This document shows, piece after piece, positions 17,267 through 26,312 of a DNA stretch of 64,000 bases. This DNA is from Candidatus Sulfuricurvum sp. RIFRC-1 (lineage in GTDB: Bacteria > Campylobacterota > Campylobacteria > Campylobacterales > Sulfurimonadaceae), in contig NC_020505.1 of NCBI RefSeq assembly GCF_000310245.1, positions 1,150,001 to 1,214,000 on the forward strand, in the 5' to 3' direction. The notes under the pieces are model-generated. The model did not search any database. It saw only the letters and a program-made list of their open reading frames with translations, and was not told the origin of the DNA. The position numbers and the translations under genes are program-made. The first letter of the stretch is position 1. Each line of letters opens with the position of its first letter.

Positions 17267-17272
17267 TATAAT
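17267..17272 (+). promoter_or_regulatory. -10 hexamer of the ktrB gene
   Basis: TATAAT, predicting a start near 17279 and a leader of about 27 nt that contains AAAGGA before the proposed ATT start at 17306. This spacing supports a start well before the first canonical start codon at 17459. Confidence 0.5.
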
Positions 17273-17293
17273 TTTTCCGTTTAGTTTATTACT

Positions 17294-17308
17294 AAAGGAT
17301 TCGCTATT
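17294..17308 (+). promoter_or_regulatory. Ribosome binding site and proposed ATT start codon of ktrB
   Basis: AAAGGA at 17294-17299, 6 nt, then ATT at 17306-17308. Between the in-frame stop TAG at 17282 and TTG at 17459 there is no ATG, GTG, TTG or CTG, yet the conserved first pore loop is encoded before 17459. Confidence 0.6.
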
Positions 17309-18634
17309 CATACTCACGAAATCAAAATAATCCTCTATAGTTTTATAGGACTTATCCTTTTCGGTGCGGTTCTCCTCTCTCTTCCGTTTGCACATCATGG
17401 AGAGTTACGCTTTATCGATGCTCTCTTTACTTCCACTTCGGCGGTATGTGTTACCGGTTTGATCGTAAAGGACACCCCCGTAGATTTTACCTCGTTCGGT
17501 CATATTGTCATCCTTACCCTGATCCAAATCGGAGGGCTTGGGTATATGACTGCGGTGACCTTTATGGCGGTGATGCGTAAACAAAAGATCAATCACAGAG
17601 ATCGCCTGATCCTCAAAGAATCCCTTAATCACCCCGGTATGGACGGGTTGGTCCGTTTCATAAAAATTGTATTTGCTTCAATCATTATCATTGAAGCGAT
17701 CGGAATGGTGATCTTAACTCTCCGTTTCTGGGTCGATATGCCGTTAGGAAAAGCGGCTTGGTTTGGAACGTTTCATGCGATTTCTGCGTTTAACAATGCC
17801 GGTTTTTCTCTCTTTAGCGATAATATGATGGGGTACCGTGGTGATTTCGTGGTTAACATTACCGTCCCTTTGCTGATTATTCTCGGTGGTTTGGGATATA
17901 TGGTACTGCTTGAAATTTACAATTATCGACGCGGACAGCTATTGCGTATCTCAACCCATACAAAAATTGTTCTCTATATGAGTGGGGTCTTGATTCTTAT
18001 CGGAATGGCACTGCTCCTCTCGCTGGAGTGGAATAATCCAAAATCATTCGGATCGTTAAGTACCTATGAGAAGATTTTAGCGGCATGGTTCGCATCCGTC
18101 AACTATCGAACTGCCGGCTTTAACAGCATCGACTTTTCCACTCTCACCGATGCGAACCTCTTTTTCTCTACCTTTTTGATGATGACGGGAGGAAGTCCGG
18201 GAGGAACAGCCGGAGGGATTAAAACGACGGTTGTGGCACTTGCCCTGATCGGTGTATGGTATACGCTCAGAGGTGATACGCACGCTCATATTTTTCGCCG
18301 TTCTATCTCACCCTATCAGATCAATAAAGCGTATGCCGTTATTTTTATTGCCTCCATCTATGTTGTCATTTCAACGATTATTTTAAGCGAAGTGGACCGT
18401 TTGCCCTTTTTGCGGATCTTGTTTGAAACAACCTCTGCGTTTGGCACGGTAGGGTTATCGACCGGAAACGGCGGTGTTTTAAGCTATAGCGCACTTTTTA
18501 GTGATGCGGGAAAACTTAACATTATCGTCTTAATGCTCATGGGAAGAGTTGGTGTATTTGCATTTACCATCATTATCGTCGGAAAAGCTCTGGAGAGCCG
18601 AATCAAATATGCAGAAGGAAAGGTTATTATATAA
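17306..18634 (+). CDS. ktrB: Ktr/Trk-type potassium channel-forming subunit, apparent ATT start
   Basis: K+ translocating subunit of about 442 aa if started at ATT 17306. All four pore-loop filter regions are visible: TSTSAVCVTGL (residues 42-52), HAISAFNNAGFSLF, SVNYRTAGFNSID and FGTVGLSTG. The first canonical start (TTG 17459) would begin at the end of pore loop 1 and delete TM1, so it cannot give a working protein. ATT with AAAGGA 6 nt upstream restores the full KtrB length. A base error turning ATG into ATT is the main alternative. The ktrA gene follows with no gap. It would take up K+ together with KtrA, probably Na+-coupled. Confidence 0.85.
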   Translation: MHTHEIKIILYSFIGLILFGAVLLSLPFAHHGELRFIDALFTSTSAVCVTGLIVKDTPVDFTSFGHIVILTLIQIGGLGYMTAVTFMAVMRKQKINHRDRLILKESLNHPGMDGLVRFIKIVFASIIIIEAIGMVILTLRFWVDMPLGKAAWFGTFHAISAFNNAGFSLFSDNMMGYRGDFVVNITVPLLIILGGLGYMVLLEIYNYRRGQLLRISTHTKIVLYMSGVLILIGMALLLSLEWNNPKSFGSLSTYEKILAAWFASVNYRTAGFNSIDFSTLTDANLFFSTFLMMTGGSPGGTAGGIKTTVVALALIGVWYTLRGDTHAHIFRRSISPYQINKAYAVIFIASIYVVISTIILSEVDRLPFLRILFETTSAFGTVGLSTGNGGVLSYSALFSDAGKLNIIVLMLMGRVGVFAFTIIIVGKALESRIKYAEGKVII

Positions 18635-19285
18635 ATGGATACATTTGCGGTTTTAGGTTTAGGGAAATTTGGATTTCACGTTGCCAAAGGGTTGGCACAA
18701 CAGGGGCTGAGTGTTATTGCCGTTGATTTGGATGAAGAACATGTTCGGGACATCAACGAATACGTACAAGATGCCGTTATTCTCGATTCAACGGATATAC
18801 GGGCACTGCGCGAAGCGGGAATCGGTAATGTCGATGTAGCGGTCGTGAGTATCGGAGAAAACATTGAAGCGAGTATCCTCACAGTTATGGCGCTCAAAGA
18901 GTTAGGGGTAGAAACCGTCATTGCCAAAGCGATTACGACCGTACACGGACAAATTCTCTCCAAACTCGGTGCGGCAAAGGTGATCTATCCCGAGATGGAA
19001 TCGGCAAAAAAGATTGTTAAAAAAATGGTGCAGAATATGCATTACGAAACGATTGACCTCTCGATCACCATGAAAATTGCCAAGCTTACCGTCCCCTCTT
19101 TTTGGGTTGGTACTTCAATCCTCTCTCCAATATTCGAGGGGGAATACGAGGTTAAACCGATTGCCTATAAACATCAAGGCGTCTGGTACACTTCGTTCGA
19201 AAAAGACGATATTCTTGAAAAAGGGGATATTCTCGTCGTACTGGGTAACAGCGGACATATCGAAGCGCTCAGCAAAAAGGTGTGA
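18635..19285 (+). CDS. ktrA: Potassium uptake regulatory subunit (RCK/TrkA-N and TrkA-C domains)
   Basis: Cytoplasmic gating subunit of 216 aa. The Rossmann RCK-N domain (residues 1-130) shows GLGKFG at 8-13 and an acidic residue ending strand 2 (VDLDEEHV), so it binds NAD(H) or ATP. The TrkA-C domain covers about 135-215. It forms an octameric ring on the KtrB dimer and opens the channel according to nucleotide. The ATG follows the ktrB stop directly, so synthesis of the two is coupled. The size (single RCK unit) fits KtrA rather than the double-unit TrkA. Confidence 0.92.
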   Translation: MDTFAVLGLGKFGFHVAKGLAQQGLSVIAVDLDEEHVRDINEYVQDAVILDSTDIRALREAGIGNVDVAVVSIGENIEASILTVMALKELGVETVIAKAITTVHGQILSKLGAAKVIYPEMESAKKIVKKMVQNMHYETIDLSITMKIAKLTVPSFWVGTSILSPIFEGEYEVKPIAYKHQGVWYTSFEKDDILEKGDILVVLGNSGHIEALSKKV

Positions 19286-19301
19286 GTTAGTCTATTTCTG
19301 C

Positions 19302-19307
19302 TAAAAT
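19302..19307 (+). promoter_or_regulatory. Possible -10 hexamer of gltX
   Basis: TAAAAT in the 47-nt gap after ktrA, about 25 nt before the gltX ATG, which has AGGAAA upstream. No -35 box is visible. Confidence 0.35.
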
Positions 19308-19332
19308 TGCAAAAAAGTTTTAGGAAATATTT

Positions 19333-20631
19333 ATGCTTCGTTTTGCCCCAAGCCCGACGGGAGATATGCACATCGGCAATCTCCGCGTCGCATTGTTTAA
19401 TTATATTTCTGCTGTTCAACGTGAAGAGCCCCTCTTAATCCGTATCGAAGATACCGATAAAGAGCGTAACATTCCCGGTAAAGAGAAAGAGATTTTCGAG
19501 ATTTTAGCTCTATTTGGGATAGAGTACCAAGAGCAACAACTCCAAAGCAACAACCTACGCTTTCATCGTGCAATGGCGCTTCAACTCCTTCAAGACAAAA
19601 AAGCATTCAACTGTTTTTGTACCCCTGAAACCTTAGAAGAAAAACGTGAAGCATCTAAAGAGGGAAAAGTCGCTTATCGTTATGACGGCGCGTGCGAAAA
19701 CCTTCATCCCGAAGAGGTTATCGACAATCCCCTCCCCTTCACCATTCGTCTTAAAAAACCGGAGCATTCAATCACAGTAACCGACATTATCAAAGGTGAG
19801 AGCACTTTTGCCGCCGATGATATCGACAGCTTTATTTTAATGCGTGCCGATAAGTATCCGACGTATAATTTTGCCTGTGCGGTGGATGATATGCTCGCCG
19901 ATGTCTCTCTCATCATCCGTGGAGAAGATCATCTCTCCAATACCCCTAAGCAAATGGCAATTCACGAAGCGTTGGGATATACTAAAAAGATCGAGTATGC
20001 CCACTTGCCGATTATCCTCGGAAACGAGGGGAAAAAAATGTCCAAGCGGGATGATGCCTCAAGTGTTAAATGGCTCCTCGAAGAGGGATTTTTACCGGAA
20101 GCAATCACCAATTACCTGATTTTAATGGGGAACAAACCTCCGTGTGAGATTTTTAACCTCAAAGAAGCAATTAAATGGTTTGATTTAAAAACTCTCTCAA
20201 AAGCTCCTGCCCGTTTTGATATTGATAAACTCAAATTTATTAACCGCGAACATTTACGAGGACTCGATCCTAAAGAGCTTTCGCGCTATGTCGGTTTTGC
20301 CGATGAAGAGATCGGGAACCTCGCAAAGCTATTTTTGGAAGAGGCAAGTACACTTAAAGAGCTTCGTGCTAAAATCGGTGCAATTTTTGCCCCTAAAAAT
20401 GTCCCGGATGAGTATAAGGAAGGATTTGATATCTTGCGCAATCTGACCCTAAAAGCTCCCCATTTTGATGATTACGAATCGTACAAAGCCTATTTGATAG
20501 AACACAGCGGTTTGAAGGGAAAAAGCCTTTTTAAACCGCTTCGTATTCTCATCGGCGGTGCAGAACACGGTCCTGAAATGAACGATTTATACACACATAT
20601 CAAAAATTATCTCAAAGAGGTGGTCAAATGA
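19333..20631 (+). CDS. gltX: Glutamyl-tRNA synthetase
   Basis: Class I aminoacyl-tRNA synthetase of 432 aa charging tRNA with glutamate. The HIGH-type motif is in [21 protein letters not shown]'s first part (residues 4-16) and the KMSKS-type loop reads KMSKRDDAS near residue 236. Campylobacterota usually carry two GltX paralogues, one of them mischarging tRNA-Gln for later amidation. Which one this is cannot be told here, although the neighbourhood equals that of Cj0845c in C. jejuni. The gene overlaps yggT by 4 nt. Confidence 0.93.
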   Translation: MLRFAPSPTGDMHIGNLRVALFNYISAVQREEPLLIRIEDTDKERNIPGKEKEIFEILALFGIEYQEQQLQSNNLRFHRAMALQLLQDKKAFNCFCTPETLEEKREASKEGKVAYRYDGACENLHPEEVIDNPLPFTIRLKKPEHSITVTDIIKGESTFAADDIDSFILMRADKYPTYNFACAVDDMLADVSLIIRGEDHLSNTPKQMAIHEALGYTKKIEYAHLPIILGNEGKKMSKRDDASSVKWLLEEGFLPEAITNYLILMGNKPPCEIFNLKEAIKWFDLKTLSKAPARFDIDKLKFINREHLRGLDPKELSRYVGFADEEIGNLAKLFLEEASTLKELRAKIGAIFAPKNVPDEYKEGFDILRNLTLKAPHFDDYESYKAYLIEHSGLKGKSLFKPLRILIGGAEHGPEMNDLYTHIKNYLKEVVK

Positions 20632-20915
20632 TGAGCGGCATTATCTCTGGATTGGGCGGAATCGTCCATTCTCTTCTTACCGTATACATATGGATTGTTA
20701 TTATCGGAGCACTTTTGACTTGGGTACGCCCTGATCCTTATAATCCGATTGTTCAGATTATTTACCGTCTCACTCAGCCTGCTTACGCATTAATTCGTCG
20801 ATTCATCCCAACCGTGTTTAATGGTTTGGATTTAGCTCCGATTATTTTGATTGTCGCCCTAAATATCATTGATGTTATCTTGGTTAATGTCATTAATGCG
20901 ATGGTTATGGCGTGA
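20628..20915 (+). CDS. YggT family membrane protein
   Basis: Small integral membrane protein of 95 aa with two hydrophobic stretches (about 8-28 and 68-92) separated by the family motif region [20 protein letters not shown]. YggT proteins are widespread, linked to osmotic adaptation or cell division placement in some bacteria, but lack a clear biochemical function. The ATG overlaps the gltX stop (ATGA) and its own TGA overlaps the GTG of the next gene, as in the C. jejuni Cj0843c-Cj0845c arrangement. Confidence 0.85.
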   Translation: MMSGIISGLGGIVHSLLTVYIWIVIIGALLTWVRPDPYNPIVQIIYRLTQPAYALIRRFIPTVFNGLDLAPIILIVALNIIDVILVNVINAMVMA

Positions 20916-22564
20916 AGTATTCAATATCCCTAGCGGTACTGCTCCTTAGCAATGTATGGGGCGTTACCTTAGAAGATATTAGCAATAAGCCCGCTTCACG
21001 TGAAAAAAACTTTTTAATTTGGCAATATTTACAACAAGATATCAATGCATCACAAGCTCAAGAAGCATTTTATCAAGTAGACAATGTGAATCAACGCTTC
21101 TTATTCGATTACGCGAAAAAAACGGATGAAATCGAGATACGCTATACCTCAGAGTGCCTCCAAAAACCGGCTTCGGCGTTAATGAGTATCGAACAAGAAG
21201 ACTGTCTTTATCTCGCCCTCACCCCGATGAAGGCAGAGTCATTACAAAGTTTCGAACGTGAACTGATCGCGATGCGGCTTGGTGAACGTTTTGGTGATAC
21301 CGCTTGGCTTAGAACCATGAACCACAACAACCATTTCACCCTTTTCAGTGATTTGGCACCTTCGTTAAAACTCTTTCTTATCTCAAGCCCATTGTATCGC
21401 CAAGAGCATTTCAATCACAATGTCGAGAATGAAACACTTGCTGAACTAAGCGCCATGCGTGGATTTAATCAGCTGGTTTATCTAAGCGCAACCGATCCGA
21501 AAATGGAAAAACTCCAAGCTTCTCTTGCCAATGTAAGCGGCGGAGCGTATGATGGACAAACCCATTTTTATCTGGGTATCAATGCCCTTAAATACAAACG
21601 CAGTGACAACGCTCTCTACCACCTCAAAGAAGCTAAACGTCAGGCCCTTTCTCCGATAGAACGGGACAAAAACAACTTTTGGATTTACCGCATCAATGGT
21701 GATGAAACGGTATTAAACGAACTTGCAAATGGCCTCGATATCAATATGTACACTTTATGGGCTAAAGAGCGTGTCGGGAAAGTGGCCGAAAACTATTTTA
21801 CTACCCTTCCGACACCTGACAAAGGGGGCTTCAAAGGAGACAATCCGTTTGAATGGAATGCGCTTCACAAAGAGTTGGTTGCCACTCCCCCTGAAAAACT
21901 TTATGAGATCATTGAGCGCTATGACGGAGAAGACTCTTTAGCCGTTCAAGCCTATATGATTGAACGGATATATCAACCCTATATCCATAACTATACCATG
22001 CCATACGATCAGTATATGAATACGATCAAAACCGATCAAAAAGCCATGCTGTACGCGCTGATGCGACAAGAAACTCGTCTGATTCCGGGTTTAATTTCAC
22101 GTTCATTTGCCCTTGGGCTTATGCAGATTATGCCTTTTAACGTCGATAGTATCTCTAAAATCCATCCGATGAAAATAAAATCGTATGATGATATGTTTAA
22201 TCCGCAGTACAGTATCGCTTATTCAATCGAGCATATGAAACACATCGAAGCGACCCTTTACAATCCGGTACTGATGGCGTATGCGTATAACGGAGGGATC
22301 GGATTTACCAAACGGCTATTGCTCAGTGGAGCGTATTTCAATCCGGGCGAACATGAACCGTTTATGAGTATGGAATTGGTGGGAAATGCAGAGAGCCGCG
22401 AATATGGCAAGCGGGTACTTGCCAATTATGTAATCTACAAAAATATTTTAGGTGAGAAGGTATCGATAGCTGCTATTTTTGATACTTTAACACAACCTTC
22501 CCTGTCCGATTATTTTCGAGCTGAAGGGCTAAAGAAGAGTCAGCAACTGAGTCAAAGCGAATAA
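20912..22564 (+). CDS. slt: Soluble lytic murein transglycosylase
   Basis: Periplasmic peptidoglycan lytic enzyme of 550 aa. Residues 1-17 form a signal peptide. A long alpha-superhelical region (about 20-370) precedes the C-terminal catalytic SLT domain. The catalytic Glu is in ALMRQETRLIPG (about residue 387), followed by ALGLMQIMPF and AYAYNGGIG, the usual family 1 lysozyme-like motifs. Start is GTG, overlapping the yggT stop by 4 nt. The 3' end overlaps the convergent lipoprotein gene by 92 nt, so its last 30 residues are coded antisense to that gene. Confidence 0.9.
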   Translation: MKYSISLAVLLLSNVWGVTLEDISNKPASREKNFLIWQYLQQDINASQAQEAFYQVDNVNQRFLFDYAKKTDEIEIRYTSECLQKPASALMSIEQEDCLYLALTPMKAESLQSFERELIAMRLGERFGDTAWLRTMNHNNHFTLFSDLAPSLKLFLISSPLYRQEHFNHNVENETLAELSAMRGFNQLVYLSATDPKMEKLQASLANVSGGAYDGQTHFYLGINALKYKRSDNALYHLKEAKRQALSPIERDKNNFWIYRINGDETVLNELANGLDINMYTLWAKERVGKVAENYFTTLPTPDKGGFKGDNPFEWNALHKELVATPPEKLYEIIERYDGEDSLAVQAYMIERIYQPYIHNYTMPYDQYMNTIKTDQKAMLYALMRQETRLIPGLISRSFALGLMQIMPFNVDSISKIHPMKIKSYDDMFNPQYSIAYSIEHMKHIEATLYNPVLMAYAYNGGIGFTKRLLLSGAYFNPGEHEPFMSMELVGNAESREYGKRVLANYVIYKNILGEKVSIAAIFDTLTQPSLSDYFRAEGLKKSQQLSQSE

Positions 22565-22958
22565 AAAAGTATTTATTCCAGTTGTTCTGAACCGGAATCA
22601 AAGTGCGTCTTGGATCGCTTTGATTCAGCTCTTCCAAGATCGTTGCTTTTTTACCGTTCAAAGTCAACGTATACCCATAAGTATTTAAATCCCATTTTCG
22701 AATATCACGATTGTCCCGCTCAAAATAGACTGCCGCGATAAAATATTCCCCATCTTTGTATTGGTCAGGGTAAATAGGGTTGAGATAGAGTGTTGATAGG
22801 ATTGCTTTTGTCTCTAAAGACAAGACAATGGCTCCGGTTCGAAGCTGTTCCACTGCACGTTCATGTGACGCATCCATTTTAAAAAGATCAAAAGCCCCTT
22901 TTTGAGAACATCCGCTGAAAGCCAATAAAGCGGCCATTGCTATCCAAGAAAATCGCAT
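22473..22958 (-). CDS. Putative lipoprotein of unknown function
   Basis: 161-aa protein with a lipoprotein signal: a hydrophobic start and lipobox AFSGC, giving a lipidated Cys17. The mature part looks beta-rich and contains no motif I recognise. Its place beside slt matches Cj0842 in C. jejuni, a putative lipoprotein. AAGGAT 5 nt before ATG and a TATAAT box upstream support expression. The last 92 nt overlap the end of slt on the other strand, an unusually long convergent overlap. Confidence 0.8.
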   Translation of the reverse strand: MRFSWIAMAALLAFSGCSQKGAFDLFKMDASHERAVEQLRTGAIVLSLETKAILSTLYLNPIYPDQYKDGEYFIAAVYFERDNRDIRKWDLNTYGYTLTLNGKKATILEELNQSDPRRTLIPVQNNWNKYFFIRFDSVADSSLALQLENNRTGKVVLKYQK

Positions 22959-22987
22959 TTCTATCCTTTAGTCATCGAATAATCGCT

Positions 22988-22993
22988 ATTATA
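22988..22993 (-). promoter_or_regulatory. -10 hexamer of the lipoprotein gene
   Basis: TATAAT on the minus strand, about 30 nt before the ATG at 22958. No -35 box at normal distance. Confidence 0.45.
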
Positions 22994-23029
22994 CGTCAAG
23001 AAGCCTTAGAAGTTTTTTCCCAAAACAGA

Positions 23030-25129
23030 TCATTCTTCTATTAAAGAAAACGGATCCCTCCAAAGAGGAAGGGTCAACGTAAATAATGTTCCATCTTCAA
23101 CGTTAGAGACCTCAATCATTCCTCCCATTTTGGTTCGTATGATCGCATACGACATATACAGCCCTATCCCGCTCCCTTTCCCCTCTTCTTTGGTAGTAAA
23201 ATAGGGTTCAAAAATACGTCCTATCACCTCGGGTTCGATTCCTCCGCCGTTATCTTGAATACTAACCGCTCCGTAGGTATCATCTCCAAAAATACGAATC
23301 ATGATGGCGGGATCAGGGGGATTTTTTTCGATCAAAGCATCCCGCGCATTATTCAAAAGATTGATTATTACCTGTTTGAATTCTCCCGTGGAGCCATAGA
23401 CTTCCAATGCTCTTTCAGAATATTCAACATTGATACTAATGCGATGAGCCTCAAGCATGCCGTATAACAGTTGAACCGATTGTTCAACCGCTTCATTCAA
23501 ATCAAAGGGGCTGTTCTTCTGGTCAGGTTTAACGAAGTTTCGAAAATCTTCAATTGTCTGAGACATAAACTCAATCTGTTCCATCGATTCCGTAGTCATG
23601 GAGTGAAGGTAGTGTTGATCCAATCTTCCGCTTCTATGCGCGTATTGGGTATCTTGTACAATGACACCGAGCGTGTTGAGCGGTTGACGCCACTGATGAG
23701 CGATATTATCAATCATTTCCCCCATAGCAGCCAGTTTGGATTGTTGAAACAACATCACTTTTTGGTACTCTATCTCACTTTCAGTGCGGTCGAGTTCTGA
23801 TTTTAAGAGACGCTTTTGCTCTGATGAGCGCTTTATCTCTTCCATAAATTGCTTGGTATTACGGTAATCGATAAAGAACATTAACATTGAAAGAATAAAT
23901 AGATAAGAGATCAATGGAATCTGGAAATATCCGATAGAAATATAGATATTGTACTGCCATGCAATATAGGTCACACCAAAGCTTATCCCAAACAATGCCA
24001 TAAAAGAGAGGAGTATGCTCAAATAGCGTTTACGAACCATTAAAACCAATAAAATCACTGCGATTACAAACGATAAGAGAAGATTGAACCAAGGAAAAAG
24101 TGAAGGCTGAACCTTTAAATCATTGTTTAAAAGATTTTCGACCATGGTTGCGTGAAGATATACTCCCGGTAAAATCGTACCGTTGGCAGTTGTATGCCAC
24201 GTATCCAATCCCAAGGCCGTTGTTCCGATAAAGACAAATTTATTTTTTAATATTCTGGGATCAATTTTACCGCTGAGCAAATCATAGGCTGAGACTCTAT
24301 GATACGCTTCAAAAGAATAAAACGTCAACAGTGCGTTTGCATACTTATCTACTGAAAATCGGCTATTTCCGATGTTAAATTCAAAATCACCTTTCAATGA
24401 TGAGATCGGATGGGTAGAAATAGAAATATTTTTCGATGCTACTGCCGCAATCCCCAGCGTTGGAATCAACTCATCATGATGGCGCATAAACATGGATAAC
24501 CGTCGAAATGTTCCGTCATTATCGGCTACGGCATGAATATGTCCTATCCCTTTTGAGCGTTGTTGATAAATCGGCAAACTGCATACCATTGCATCGATGT
24601 TTTCCAATTGTGCTGTTTCAATACGCTGATCTTGGATACGCGAAGGGGGAAGCAGGCACTCTTTGGGATGCATGCTGATATCACTGAAAACGGGAAGAAT
24701 AGTATTCGACTGCATCAGTGCGTCGGATAAAATTTGATCGTTATCCAACAAAGGTTCTGGAAGTCCATCGACACGGATATCCAAATCAAAAAAATCTCGG
24801 TAAAACCTTTGGAGCGTATCCGGTGATGATCGATCTTTTTCTGAAAAAACAATATCCAAAACAACAGCCGTTGGTTTGGCATCACTAATCCGATTGATAA
24901 GTTCTGCGGTGATTACTCTGGGCCACGGCCATTGACCGAAAGCCTTCAGACTTTTATCGTCGATCTCAACAACAACCGTAGATTCAGGAGTATGGGATGG
25001 AGGAAAATCGCTGCTCAATTGATCATATATCTTGTAATCAAGCTGGCGAAGCAGAGGTGCATTCCACCAAAATAGGTAAAATAAACCCGTCAGTAGTAAT
25101 GAACCCGCTGCAAAAATGAGAGATTTCAC
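23030..25129 (-). CDS. CHASE2-domain sensor histidine kinase
   Basis: Membrane sensor kinase of 699 aa. Order: N-terminal membrane anchor (about 3-22), extracytoplasmic CHASE2 domain (about 30-330, with the typical VVVEIDDKSLKAFGQWPWPR near its start), three membrane helices (about 335-425), a short coiled coil, HisKA domain with H-box NIAHQWRQPLNTL (His near 476) and HATPase_c (N-box INLLNNARDAL, G-boxes DNGGGIEPE and GKGSGIGLYMS). It is the last gene of a fecR-ompA-kinase operon. No response regulator lies next to it. The FecR and OmpA partners suggest that it senses something in the envelope. Confidence 0.9.
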   Translation of the reverse strand: MKSLIFAAGSLLLTGLFYLFWWNAPLLRQLDYKIYDQLSSDFPPSHTPESTVVVEIDDKSLKAFGQWPWPRVITAELINRISDAKPTAVVLDIVFSEKDRSSPDTLQRFYRDFFDLDIRVDGLPEPLLDNDQILSDALMQSNTILPVFSDISMHPKECLLPPSRIQDQRIETAQLENIDAMVCSLPIYQQRSKGIGHIHAVADNDGTFRRLSMFMRHHDELIPTLGIAAVASKNISISTHPISSLKGDFEFNIGNSRFSVDKYANALLTFYSFEAYHRVSAYDLLSGKIDPRILKNKFVFIGTTALGLDTWHTTANGTILPGVYLHATMVENLLNNDLKVQPSLFPWFNLLLSFVIAVILLVLMVRKRYLSILLSFMALFGISFGVTYIAWQYNIYISIGYFQIPLISYLFILSMLMFFIDYRNTKQFMEEIKRSSEQKRLLKSELDRTESEIEYQKVMLFQQSKLAAMGEMIDNIAHQWRQPLNTLGVIVQDTQYAHRSGRLDQHYLHSMTTESMEQIEFMSQTIEDFRNFVKPDQKNSPFDLNEAVEQSVQLLYGMLEAHRISINVEYSERALEVYGSTGEFKQVIINLLNNARDALIEKNPPDPAIMIRIFGDDTYGAVSIQDNGGGIEPEVIGRIFEPYFTTKEEGKGSGIGLYMSYAIIRTKMGGMIEVSNVEDGTLFTLTLPLWRDPFSLIEE

Positions 25130-25131
25130 GA

Positions 25132-25731
25132 TTAGCGAACGATCACTTCTACACGACGATTTTTAGGTTCCGGCACACCATCTTCGGTTGGAACGATGGG
25201 ATCATTTTCTCCATACGATACCACACTGGAACGTTCCATATTGACGTTTCGCTCATGCAAAAACTTCTCAACGGCATGCGCACGTTCGAGCGCGAGTTCA
25301 TAGTTTTTATCCGCATCTCCGTCACGATCGGAATGACCGATTATATCGATAGAGGCAGGATCATATAAAGCGATAGTTTTAATCAGTTCTTCTACCTGAT
25401 CTTTCGATGATTGTGCTATTTCTGCCGTTCCCGGTTCAAAATAGAAGAGCGTTGATACCGCCTTACTCGGAAGATTCCCCAGTACGTCAGCGTATTTTTT
25501 ATTGACACTATCGGGATCGAGCTTTTCAACCTCGCTTGGTTTTTTATCCGGTGCACTCAGGGTTGTCGCATAATAAGGCTGATCAATTGTTACTTTACCT
25601 AATTGGGTTGAAACATCAATCGCATTATGGGAGGTATTGTTTTCAAGCAATATCACTGTAGTAGAAGGCTCAGAGGTGATAAACGGCAGGGACAAAATAA
25701 ATGCACTCCAAATCAATAACGCTTCCATCAT
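25132..25731 (-). CDS. OmpA-family domain protein
   Basis: 199-aa envelope protein. Residues 1-20 are a signal or anchor segment; the C-terminal half (about 95-198) is an OmpA-like peptidoglycan-binding domain with the recognisable DIIGHSDRDGDADKNYELAL loop and the closing PKNRRVEVIVR. Such domains hold diaminopimelate in the murein. It overlaps fecR by 4 nt and ends 2 nt before the CHASE2 kinase, so the three act as one unit. It may tether or report cell wall status to the kinase; that is inference. Confidence 0.85.
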   Translation of the reverse strand: MMEALLIWSAFILSLPFITSEPSTTVILLENNTSHNAIDVSTQLGKVTIDQPYYATTLSAPDKKPSEVEKLDPDSVNKKYADVLGNLPSKAVSTLFYFEPGTAEIAQSSKDQVEELIKTIALYDPASIDIIGHSDRDGDADKNYELALERAHAVEKFLHERNVNMERSSVVSYGENDPIVPTEDGVPEPKNRRVEVIVR

Positions 25732-26156
25732 TCAACCTCTACTACAAATTTAGTTCCGCGAATTCCGACAACTCCTTGCGGTACTTTGAAACTTACTTTT
25801 TCAGGAGCCAATTTACCGATTCTGCCTGATTCAAATACTGCACTTCCTTTGTGAAGCGACAAATCAAAACGGAAGGCTTTTTGAGAAGGGGCAAAGAGAT
25901 AATCATCAATCTCCAAAATACTTTTTGATCCAACGGATATACGGGTTCCATCATTAAATGATAGTCCGGTTCCCCCTTTTTCTTCCGTCTGTATTACATC
26001 ATGTGAAAAGAGTTTTTCCCCTTTTTTGGCAGGGTGAATTGTATTTTCTCTTTTGATGCTGACATCACCTTTGAGACTTTTAATAAATGCAACCGATTCT
26101 TGTGCCTGAGCAGACAATGCAAGCGTCAAAACGAGGGCAAAAACTTTCCATATCAT
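25728..26156 (-). CDS. Secreted FecR-domain protein
   Basis: 142-aa protein with a cleavable signal peptide (residues 1-18, ending ALSAQA) and a single FecR domain, showing the typical GEKLFSHDVIQTEEKGGTGL and VGIRGTKFVVEV segments. FecR domains in iron-signalling systems transmit signals to ECF sigma factors; stand-alone exported copies next to CHASE2 proteins are common in Proteobacteria. No sigma factor is in the window. An AAGGAG site 6 nt before ATG predicts strong translation. First gene of the operon. Confidence 0.85.
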   Translation of the reverse strand: MIWKVFALVLTLALSAQAQESVAFIKSLKGDVSIKRENTIHPAKKGEKLFSHDVIQTEEKGGTGLSFNDGTRISVGSKSILEIDDYLFAPSQKAFRFDLSLHKGSAVFESGRIGKLAPEKVSFKVPQGVVGIRGTKFVVEVE

Positions 26157-26277
26157 TCAATCTCCTTGATAGCGTAGAGGGGGGTGTTTTTCTTCGAACA
26201 ACTTTATCGTATATCGACTTACAATCCATTTTAATCAATTGTTTCACTTCTTTAGAAAGTTTAAAATGAACCTAGAC

Positions 26278-26283
26278 TATAAT
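26278..26283 (+). promoter_or_regulatory. -10 hexamer of the mobB-fbp-metG operon
   Basis: TATAAT with a predicted start near 26290, leaving about 23 nt of leader with GAGGGT before TTG 26313. This favours TTG 26313 over GTG 26298 as the mobB start. Confidence 0.5.
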
Positions 26284-26312
26284 ATCCCTAATTTTACGTG
26301 AGGGTTATTGAT

